DNA of 64,000 nucleotides. Origin: Sphingobacterium spiritivorum ATCC 33861 (GTDB lineage: Bacteria; Bacteroidota; Bacteroidia; Sphingobacteriales; Sphingobacteriaceae). The notes beneath the pieces were generated by a model. The model searched no databases. It saw nothing but the letters and a program-made list of their open reading frames with translations, and was not told the origin of the DNA. The stretch covers positions 310,001 through 374,000 of the forward strand of contig NZ_GL379770.1 in the NCBI RefSeq assembly GCF_000143765.1, in the 5' to 3' direction. Shown here piece after piece: positions 43,623-50,787 of the stretch (positions are counted from its first letter, which is position 1; every line of letters starts with the position of its first letter). The position numbers and the translations under genes were made by a program.

Positions 43623-43931
43623 ATGGATTATAAAAAAACAGTTGGAGAAATATTACGTGCTAAACGAGAGGAGAAAGGGCTTCTCTTAAGGCAAGTTGCT
43701 GCTTTGCTCGAAATGGATACAGCAATTCTGAGTAAAATTGAAAGAGGGCAAAGAAATATCAATAAGGAACAGGTTTTTAAACTCGCAGATATTTTGGGCA
43801 TAGAACGAGAAGAATTACTTATTCAATACCTCAGTGAGAAAATTGCAATTGAGCTAAAAGACGAATCGTTGGCGGATAAAACTCTTAGAGTTGCCGAAAA
43901 GAAGATAAAGTATATGTCACAAACTAAATAA
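43623..43931 (+). CDS. XRE-family HTH regulator of the Argonaute operon
   Basis: About 102 residues with an N-terminal HTH (VGEILRAKREEKGLLLRQVA, then ILSKIERGQRNINKEQVFKL). It resembles the small C-type controller proteins of restriction systems. It starts an operon: 23 bases separate it from the SMEK gene. A palindrome just upstream fits autorepression. Its likely role is to time or limit the toxic nuclease genes. I use ATG 43623. Confidence 0.82.
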   Translation: MDYKKTVGEILRAKREEKGLLLRQVAALLEMDTAILSKIERGQRNINKEQVFKLADILGIEREELLIQYLSEKIAIELKDESLADKTLRVAEKKIKYMSQTK

Positions 43932-43954
43932 TAAACCTCGAAATATTTCAAAAA

Positions 43955-45457
43955 TTGAACAGGATTGAATACATCAACAAGATCACTACTTGTGCAGCGA
44001 GATTTGTCCACGAAGTGGAAGGGTTTAATGCAATAGGAAATTATCATATTAATATCCATGCAGAGAATTTTTTGGTACCGTTATTAAATGAGGTTTTCGG
44101 GTTGGAACTTGAAAATCTTAATTCTACAAAAAAGAAAAATTTTCCAGCAATTGATCTGGCCGACTTTAAGAATAGGGTGGCTTTTCAAATTACGTCAACA
44201 TCTTCTCTTGATAAAATTAGGACTACGCTCGAAACATTCTCAAAGTATGACCTACAAAATGAGTTTGATGTACTCTACTTATATATTCTCACAGAAAAGA
44301 AGCCGCAATACAATGATGCAAAACTGAAAGATGTAATACCCGATAGTTTTGGGTTTGAGTCAAGTGACCATATTATAGACAAGGACGTTATTCTTCAGAA
44401 AATAAATGCTATAAGCTCAACGCCCAAAATTCAAGCGATTTCTAAATTATACGAGCATGAGTTTTCGGATATACAGATTGAACAGCGCCAGCTTAAGTTC
44501 GAAAATGGATACTTGAATAACGAGCCAGAAGATATTTCGCCTAACATGGTTAAAATATCATTTCCGAAGGTTTTGTATAAGGCAGAATTGTTTATTAATG
44601 AAGAAGCTATCCTCGAAAATCTAAACGATTATTTGGAGAGTATTGGAAAAAGGAAAGTGAAAAAGTTGAAGCCAAACACACTGGTCAAAAAGGCTTTAAA
44701 ACAAAATAAAGTATATTTTGAAGACTGGATTTTACATGAAAAGTGTATTTATACTTTTCGGGATTTATCTAAAAACAACGAACCATTGAGAAAAATTATA
44801 GATGCTGGCACAATAACTACTTTGGATTGTAAAGACTTCTACGAACAAGATGAAGCGAGTAACAAAGTATTCAAAAACCTTTTAAGAAAATCTCTGATCC
44901 AACTTTGCTATTATAAAGGAATAGAATTCTTCCCGCCAAGAGGAATTTTCAGATTTGCCAATTCAAGACCTCCTAAAGCAAAGCAAATTAGATGGAAGGG
45001 TAAAAAAGAGTCTACCAAGACAGTAATATTCGAAATGACAAATAAGAAGGAGGGGCACATAATCTGTTATAGACACTTAGCATTCAAAGCATCTTTTTTA
45101 AATTTTGAAATAGATTGGTATTTGGTCATAAATCCAACATGGAGCTTTACAAATCCGGGTGGATATAGGGAAAGTCGATTTGAATCAGCATATATGGCAG
45201 GAATAAAACGACTTGAGAATAACAATTCTGTTTACAATTACTTTAGATTCTTTGCGTACTACTTATCTTATACGGACCTGTTTGTTACTGAATATCCATA
45301 CCTGCAGACCTCGAAAAATGAGCCATTAAGTTTATCTCCCAGCCTAGATGAACAAAAATGGATACCCGTTAAAATCGTTGAAGAAACATCTGAGTTTACT
45401 CCAACGGAAATAAGCCTTGATAACGAATTAACCAACTCAATTTTTTCTGATCAATGA
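43955..45457 (+). CDS. SMEK-domain nuclease fused to an APAZ-like domain (short-Argonaute partner)
   Basis: 500 residues. The N-terminal 180 look like a SMEK/restriction-endonuclease-like domain: HAENFLVPLLNEVFGLELEN with Glu37, then FPAIDLADFKNRVAFQITST with Asp67/Asp70 and Gln78 as candidate active-site residues. The C-terminal part (about 200-470) has the look of an APAZ domain, for example CYYKGIEFFPPRGIFRFA, ICYRHLAFKASF and WYLVINPTWSFTN. APAZ proteins pair with short Argonautes and carry the killing effector. It overlaps the Argonaute gene by four bases (ATGA). The start is a TTG, as no ATG lies upstream. The family call is from memory of motifs. Confidence 0.65.
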   Translation: MNRIEYINKITTCAARFVHEVEGFNAIGNYHINIHAENFLVPLLNEVFGLELENLNSTKKKNFPAIDLADFKNRVAFQITSTSSLDKIRTTLETFSKYDLQNEFDVLYLYILTEKKPQYNDAKLKDVIPDSFGFESSDHIIDKDVILQKINAISSTPKIQAISKLYEHEFSDIQIEQRQLKFENGYLNNEPEDISPNMVKISFPKVLYKAELFINEEAILENLNDYLESIGKRKVKKLKPNTLVKKALKQNKVYFEDWILHEKCIYTFRDLSKNNEPLRKIIDAGTITTLDCKDFYEQDEASNKVFKNLLRKSLIQLCYYKGIEFFPPRGIFRFANSRPPKAKQIRWKGKKESTKTVIFEMTNKKEGHIICYRHLAFKASFLNFEIDWYLVINPTWSFTNPGGYRESRFESAYMAGIKRLENNNSVYNYFRFFAYYLSYTDLFVTEYPYLQTSKNEPLSLSPSLDEQKWIPVKIVEETSEFTPTEISLDNELTNSIFSDQ

Positions 45458-46902
45458 AATTAAGATATATAGAAGAACCATCATTACAATTTGGCTTAGG
45501 ACATCAGATTTGTCCTAAAAGTGGCATTTACAATTTTAATCCATTTGATATTGATCAAGTTAGACCTGAAAAAATCACCATTGGAGTAGTTGGAAAATCT
45601 GACAGTGTTGATGCAGTTTTAGAATGGATAGAATCATGCAAAACCCATATTGATGGAAAACAAAGTAAAACCCCACATCCCAACCTTTTTCTAAATTTTT
45701 GCGGTTTCAATAAAAGTATAGGCTTTAAGTGCGAGATCAATTATGATGATACATACCTAAGAAAGTTAAATAACTCTGATTTAGAGAAAATCGTCAAGAA
45801 AAGCAACTCCCTGGAAACGATAATTGCAGAAATTACAGAACTCTATTTAGCTGAAATCAAATTCTTATCTAAAAACAAAAAACCAGATGTAATTCTTTGC
45901 GCTTTGCCTGAAAATTTAATGAAACATATTACCGAAGCTAAGGCAAAAGCTTCTGGTGAAGATGAAGAAGAAACTGAAGTTCATGAACGTGATTTTGATG
46001 AAGATGAGGTTTCTTCAAAAGAACAGAATTTCAGGAGAAATCTTAAAGCAAAGGCAATGCAATATAATGTGCCTATCCAAATCATTAGGGATAGAGTTGC
46101 AAAACCAACCAAAGAGATGCAAGATCCTGCAACGGTTGCTTGGAATTTTTTTACAGCATTATACTATAAAGCTTCAGGAACGCCTTGGGCATTGATCAGA
46201 AAAGACACTGCTGAAACTACTTGTTATGCCGGTATAAGCTTCTTTAAAAGTAGAGATAGAAGCTCAACACAAACAAGTATTGCCCAAATATTTAATGAGT
46301 TAGGGAAAGGTGTCATTTTAAGAGGTGAGGAAATTACTTTGAAAAAAAACGATAGAACACCACATCTAAGTGAAGAACAAGCATTCAATCTTCTAAAGCA
46401 GTCCCTAACTGAATATTATGAAGCCGTAAAAATTTTTCCGAAAAGACTAGTAATCCATAAGACCTCTAACTTCAGTGAAGATGAAGTTTACGGGTTTACC
46501 CAAGCAGCTCGTGATTTGCATATAAATCAAGTTGACTTAGTTTCTATACAAACATCTGATTTAAGATTATACAGGAATGGCAATTATCCGCCGATGAGGG
46601 GAACACATTTCGCTATGAGTTATAAACACCACTTGCTATATACAAGAGGATCTGTGCCGTACTACGAAACGTATCCAGGTAGATATATCCCTCGAGCCAT
46701 TGAAATAAAATTAGCACAACATGATGAATCTCCAAACATCATTTGCGATGAAATCCTTGCATTAACCAAAATGAATTGGAATAATACACAATTTGATAGG
46801 CAGATGCCTATTACAATTGAATGTGCGAGAAATGTTGGAGAAATATTAAAATATTTGAACCAAGAAGATAGTATGCAGCTTAAATACAGCTTTTATATGT
46901 AG
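45454..46902 (+). CDS. Short prokaryotic Argonaute (MID-PIWI), catalytically inactive
   Basis: 482 residues, the size of short pAgos, which have MID and PIWI but no PAZ or N domain. The start has the usual LQFGLGHQICPKSGIYNF-type motif. A MID-like segment is YNVPIQIIRDRVAK near 204-217. The PIWI begins with YYKASGTPWALIRKD. In the PIWI the first catalytic Asp is replaced (CYAGISFF, Ser262), and the third site reads VIHKTSNFSEDE with Thr337, so target cleavage is unlikely. It would use a guide to detect invader nucleic acid and switch on the SMEK/APAZ partner. Confidence 0.8.
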   Translation: MKLRYIEEPSLQFGLGHQICPKSGIYNFNPFDIDQVRPEKITIGVVGKSDSVDAVLEWIESCKTHIDGKQSKTPHPNLFLNFCGFNKSIGFKCEINYDDTYLRKLNNSDLEKIVKKSNSLETIIAEITELYLAEIKFLSKNKKPDVILCALPENLMKHITEAKAKASGEDEEETEVHERDFDEDEVSSKEQNFRRNLKAKAMQYNVPIQIIRDRVAKPTKEMQDPATVAWNFFTALYYKASGTPWALIRKDTAETTCYAGISFFKSRDRSSTQTSIAQIFNELGKGVILRGEEITLKKNDRTPHLSEEQAFNLLKQSLTEYYEAVKIFPKRLVIHKTSNFSEDEVYGFTQAARDLHINQVDLVSIQTSDLRLYRNGNYPPMRGTHFAMSYKHHLLYTRGSVPYYETYPGRYIPRAIEIKLAQHDESPNIICDEILALTKMNWNNTQFDRQMPITIECARNVGEILKYLNQEDSMQLKYSFYM

Positions 46903-46907
46903 AGACT

Positions 46908-47759
46908 ATGGAGAAAGCCGAAAAAATAAAACAATTACTATCCAACCAATTTGAGTTGGATTTATTTGAAGCTTCAATTGCTAGCTTAAATGATCGAACA
47001 AACAAACTTCGCTTTAATAATTTTGCATGCTCTATAAGGGAGTTGTCACGACATTTTTTATATAACCTTGCTCCGGAAGAACGTGTGAAAAATTGTGTTT
47101 GGTTTAGCCCCGAAACTGCAGACGGAAAACCTACAAGAAACCAAAGAATTAAATACGCAGTCCAAGGTGGAATAGACGACACTTTTTTAGATCGTTGGGG
47201 ATTTGAGGTTGACGAACTCAAAGACATGATAAAGGATGTAAAAGAAACAATCAATACTTTAAGCAAGTATACCCATATTAATCCTGAGGTGTTTAATATT
47301 AGCGATTCTGAAATTGAGCGTATGAGCCAAGATGTACTTAACTCTTTTATTAGTTTGGTAGAAACAATTGAGAACTATCGTGAAGATCTTAAACAATTCC
47401 TTGATGGACATATCGAAGAGCATATGGTATCATCCGTTGTAACTAATTTTTTTGAGAATGTTGATCGACTTGCACCTCACCATTCACTGGAATATAGTGA
47501 AGTGTCAGAATATCATATTTCAGAAATTAATGAATATGAAATTGTAGTGGACGTCTTTGGAGATTTACATGTGATTCTTGAATATGGGTCTAATAAAGAA
47601 AGACGTGAAGGTGATGGATTAGACTTGCCAGAAACATTCCCTTTTGAAACGAAGATACGCTATCAAATTGAAGAGGATTTTCCGTCCTCTAAGTTTGAGG
47701 TCGATGACTACGATGTGGATACTTCAAGTTGGTATGGAGACGATGATGATGAAATATAG
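46908..47759 (+). CDS. Putative pPIWI-associated nuclease-type protein
   Basis: 283 residues, five bases after the Argonaute stop. The N-terminal part has KPTRNQRIKYAVQGGIDDTF and helix-rich segments that remind me of the pPIWI-associated nuclease-like or HEPN-like families seen beside PIWI and conflict genes. The C-terminal third is acidic with EYEIVVDVFGDLHVILEYGS and ends in DDDD. No catalytic residues are assigned with certainty. Position and co-transcription are the firm evidence; the nuclease label is provisional. Confidence 0.55.
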   Translation: MEKAEKIKQLLSNQFELDLFEASIASLNDRTNKLRFNNFACSIRELSRHFLYNLAPEERVKNCVWFSPETADGKPTRNQRIKYAVQGGIDDTFLDRWGFEVDELKDMIKDVKETINTLSKYTHINPEVFNISDSEIERMSQDVLNSFISLVETIENYREDLKQFLDGHIEEHMVSSVVTNFFENVDRLAPHHSLEYSEVSEYHISEINEYEIVVDVFGDLHVILEYGSNKERREGDGLDLPETFPFETKIRYQIEEDFPSSKFEVDDYDVDTSSWYGDDDDEI

Positions 47760-47761
47760 TC

Positions 47762-48145
47762 TTAAGCACTGAAGATAGCTTTCTTAAAATCATCAACATC
47801 GCTTCCAAGTAGTAGATAACTTGAAAACCCAATCTCTAAAAGAGATTTCCCAACTTTCTCATCATCAATATCGCTATGGGCAACCAGTTTGATTGCAGGG
47901 TACTCTTTCCTTAATTCTTGAAGCTGTTTAAGCACATTTTGGTCGTAAAAATCCAAGTCAATAATACAGACTTTGGGGAGTTCATTCAATGAAGACAACT
48001 GTGTTAGCCCATTTTCAATGCTTTCTGACCGAGATAGTATTTCCATTCCAGATGCAGCGAGATCTTTGCAGATGTTATCGGTTACAGGGCTTTTGTCATT
48101 GATAAAAGACAGGGAGATTGTTTCTTGTACAGTACCAGTTTTCAT
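47762..48145 (-). CDS. Degenerate response-regulator receiver domain protein
   Basis: 127 residues with a lone REC-like fold. The phosphoacceptor region VCIIDLDFYDQNV and the Ser in KLVAHSDIDDE are visible. The acidic pair near the N-terminus is incomplete (FINDKS) and the conserved Lys of the K-P motif reads LLLGSDVDDF, so phosphorylation may be lost. It has no output domain. Its stop is two bases from the nuclease stop (convergent). It may be a protein-interaction regulator for the HTH genes upstream. Confidence 0.7.
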   Translation of the reverse strand: MKTGTVQETISLSFINDKSPVTDNICKDLAASGMEILSRSESIENGLTQLSSLNELPKVCIIDLDFYDQNVLKQLQELRKEYPAIKLVAHSDIDDEKVGKSLLEIGFSSYLLLGSDVDDFKKAIFSA

Positions 48146-48418
48146 ACGTTACCTTTTTTTGAGTTAGATGAAGTTCCTGCACAAAAAGAAAGCGCAGGCA
48201 ACTACACTTACCGCACATTGAGGTACTGGTATACCCGACAACGAATAAGCGAGCGCCCACGCCTATGGCATGAGCGTTCTTCCTTATCGTCCCGTTGTCT
48301 AAAAATTACCAGTTTTCAATGTGGGACTTAAAGCAAAAACACTTTAAGTATTTCTATATTTTACATAGCAAAGATACTAAACTCGTTTCGATATAGAAAT
48401 ATGATTGCTTGAAATCCG
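48146..48418. other. Intergenic region with a long interrupted hairpin
   Basis: 273 bases between the REC gene and the HTH pair, all on the minus strand. It contains the multi-part hairpin at 48215-48324 and, on the plus strand, a 68-codon frame that I regard as chance. Confidence 0.5.
48215..48324 (-). ncRNA. Long interrupted hairpin (110 nt)
   Basis: Four nested pairings: CACATTGA with TCAATGTG (48215-48222/48317-48324), ACTGGTA with TACCAGT (48226-48232/48308-48314), GACAACG with CGTTGTC (48238-48244/48294-48300), and ATAAG with CTTAT (48246-48250/48284-48288). A GCC/GGC tip (48262-48270) closes it. As RNA it lies in the leader of the REC gene or the 3' end of the HTH transcript; it could also act as a DNA structure. 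No known class recognised. Confidence 0.45.
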
Positions 48419-48718
48419 TTACTTGTTCTTTTGTCCATTGCAGACATAGTTTTGTTCAAGTATCCGTAAAAGGTCGGTTTGCTTAAAAATGATTTTGCCG
48501 CCTATCTGGATGTATGGGAGTATTTGGTCATCACGATATTGCTGTAAAGTCCGTCTGCTGATATGTAACAGCTTGCACACATCTTCGCCCGAAAGATATA
48601 TTTCACCGTTCATTACAGGACGGTAGTTTTTTAATATCTGTTCAATACGATTTCGTAGCTGTGTAATCATTTCCCTGTGGGCGATGATATCGTCACTATC
48701 ATTCGTGAATAAATCCAT
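48419..48718 (-). CDS. HTH_17-type DNA-binding protein (second of pair)
   Basis: About 99 residues. The HTH reads YLSGEDVCKLLHISRRTLQQ, then YIQIGGKIIFKQTDLLRI. It starts at ATG 48718, inside the end of the upstream HTH gene (overlap 20 bases), so the two are translationally coupled. Such pairs occur in CTnDOT-type ICEs next to excision and regulation genes. Confidence 0.78.
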   Translation of the reverse strand: MDLFTNDSDDIIAHREMITQLRNRIEQILKNYRPVMNGEIYLSGEDVCKLLHISRRTLQQYRDDQILPYIQIGGKIIFKQTDLLRILEQNYVCNGQKNK

Positions 48719-49010
48719 TTTCAGTAGTATTGTCCAGCTGTCCGGCTTCGAGCAAAGCCTGTACATCTGAGCGTTTATAATAATTTTTACGGTTCAGTTT
48801 TGAATACGGTAATAGTCCTTTGCTTTTGTGGGTCTGTAAAGTCCGCTTGGTAATGTTCATCATCAGACATACTTCCTGGTTATCGAGCCATTGTTCCGCT
48901 TTAAAAATGGGCGTATATTTCTGTGTGGCATTTTCGGTCAATTCCAAAAGTGCTTTTAGCTCATTTTTCATTCCGTCTAGTGCCGACTTTTGTATTGCAA
49001 TTACTTCCAT
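48699..49010 (-). CDS. HTH_17-type DNA-binding protein (first of pair)
   Basis: About 103 residues. The HTH reads WLDNQEVCLMMNITKRTLQT, then PYSKLNRKNYYKRSDVQALL. I choose ATG 49010; the longer reading frame upstream is not gene-like. It lies divergent from the 533-aa plus-strand gene, so it might also regulate that operon. Excisionase-like role is inferred from family. Confidence 0.75.
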   Translation of the reverse strand: MEVIAIQKSALDGMKNELKALLELTENATQKYTPIFKAEQWLDNQEVCLMMNITKRTLQTHKSKGLLPYSKLNRKNYYKRSDVQALLEAGQLDNTTENGFIHE

Positions 49011-49185
49011 TGTTTGCTCAATTTTACTATGGAAGTCGAATTTATAAATGCTTATGATAGCGTTAGAAAATGTTGCAGGCTTTGGCTCTGAAAGGTAGTG
49101 TTTGGCTCCGCGATAAATTTCAGCATAGTTTATTTTGTAAATTTGAAAATTATAGGTTAATAACAAATTCAATAAGAATTTTTAA

Positions 49186-50787
49186 ATGGCATTATTACAA
49201 AAAGGCAAATCAAACTATCCGTTTTGGGGAGCATCAATAAATTTAATTACAGGACTTGACCCATTAGGGCTTCAGACAACTTCAGAGGCAACTTATGCAA
49301 CGATGTTGCCCGGAATTTCTAACTTGACTAATCGACTGCGGTACTATGGCTTTTATTGCTGGTTATTAGATTTTTACTTTAAAACAGAGAAAAAGGGAAA
49401 TTCAAAAGAGCAATACCGCTTTATTCGCAGGGCTGAGTTAATGATTGCTATCATAATGCAAAGTCAGCGGAAAGCAGTTCAGCAAATTACAGGAAGTAAT
49501 TTCGCATCAAACCTACTCAACACGATTGAAAATGATTATTTTGATTTAGCTGAGGGGGCTGATAAAGACGGTACAGACAAAAATGTGTATTGGAAATATC
49601 CGTCCGGTGCTTTTGGGCAATATTATTATGGGGCGATGCAAGCTCTTTCATTAATTATTACTGCGGTAAATGATTTTGGAGACGTTGTTTACAATATAAG
49701 CCAACCACATCCCAGACAAAAAGTTTCAGGAAAACAATTAGCTAATGCTTTTGAGATATCATTATCCCCCCAAATAAAAGAGTTATTTTACAGCAACATA
49801 AAAAAAGGAAAGCTTTACCAATCGGATATACCAGAACTAATCAAATATTTTGCGATTGAGACTATAGAAACTGAAAGCAGTGAATGGCAATTGTATATGG
49901 AAATGCTCCTTGACAAAGATGAGCCAAGCCAAGAAGTTGAAGAATTGGTGACTTTTCATAGAAGAGAAACCATTTTATCGCTAATAAAAACAGCGGTTCA
50001 AAACGATAATGACTATAATTGGTATAAATTTTTGCTCGAAAGCTATCATAAAAAATTAGGTTCAAGCACTCAACCCGAAACAGAAACAAACATCGGTTGG
50101 TATTGCTATCAACTAAATGAATATTGGCAATACAGTTGCGGAACAATATTTTGGGCATTGCTGCAACATCTTTACGATTTTCAACAAGACCAATATTTGC
50201 CGTCTTTTGTTGAGAAGTTTTCGGATAGCATCTCAAAAGAAATTTGCAAAGATTTTAACCAATCAATACAGCCCACATCTTTAGTTTCAGAAATTTTATC
50301 ACTCATTCCAGATACGAACGACGAAGAGGAAACGAAAAGAGCAATCAACCAAACCAACGACCCAATTCTTGCTGGTAAATACGGTTTCATGCTTTTACTT
50401 CAGCTGTTCAAAAATAATAGAGAACAATTGCATCCTTTGAAAGAATTTATGAGTAGAAAGAGAACAGAAAGAGATGGAAATATGGTTGATGGCATCCTTA
50501 CAGTTCATAAAGCAGAGAAAGAAATTCTTAAAGATTTTGTTGAACAATTTATTTTACGCAAAATAATTTACAGACACACAATGGTTGCCCTTAGAAAAAT
50601 GGGTAATGGCTCACAATCCACGCATAAATTTTTTATAGAAGAACAATACATCCGTTTCATCGACATATTTCCACCAAGAAATACATCGCCGAGAATGAAT
50701 GCTTTGCAAAACATAATGTTTGATTTGCAGGTAATCGACGAGGAAAAGGTTTTGTCTCCGCTTCACACAAAACTTTTGGTTGACTAA
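49186..50787 (+). CDS. Unrecognised 533-aa protein, first gene of a putative defence pair
   Basis: 533 residues, no domain I can name. The N-terminus has LDPLGLQTTSEATYATMLPG and then SNLTNRLRYYGFYCWLLDFY, an aromatic helical motif I only vaguely associate with conflict-system proteins. The rest is predicted helical with many Tyr/Phe (for example YSCGTIFWALLQHLYDFQQD). No transmembrane segments, signal peptide or nuclease motif are seen. It overlaps the PLD-nuclease gene by one base (TAATG), so the two proteins are probably made together. Confidence 0.6.
   Translation: MALLQKGKSNYPFWGASINLITGLDPLGLQTTSEATYATMLPGISNLTNRLRYYGFYCWLLDFYFKTEKKGNSKEQYRFIRRAELMIAIIMQSQRKAVQQITGSNFASNLLNTIENDYFDLAEGADKDGTDKNVYWKYPSGAFGQYYYGAMQALSLIITAVNDFGDVVYNISQPHPRQKVSGKQLANAFEISLSPQIKELFYSNIKKGKLYQSDIPELIKYFAIETIETESSEWQLYMEMLLDKDEPSQEVEELVTFHRRETILSLIKTAVQNDNDYNWYKFLLESYHKKLGSSTQPETETNIGWYCYQLNEYWQYSCGTIFWALLQHLYDFQQDQYLPSFVEKFSDSISKEICKDFNQSIQPTSLVSEILSLIPDTNDEEETKRAINQTNDPILAGKYGFMLLLQLFKNNREQLHPLKEFMSRKRTERDGNMVDGILTVHKAEKEILKDFVEQFILRKIIYRHTMVALRKMGNGSQSTHKFFIEEQYIRFIDIFPPRNTSPRMNALQNIMFDLQVIDEEKVLSPLHTKLLVD

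Noticed and set aside
43955..46902. Type II restriction-modification system
   Set aside because: The XRE regulator and REase-like fold suggested it, but no methyltransferase is present and the next gene is a PIWI protein.
48125..48331. A 68-codon plus-strand frame
   Set aside because: It runs through the hairpin region and the REC gene start without a ribosome site or family match; treated as chance.
43229..48418. CRISPR array near the Argonaute genes
   Set aside because: No regularly spaced direct repeats were seen; the repeats there are inverted, not direct.
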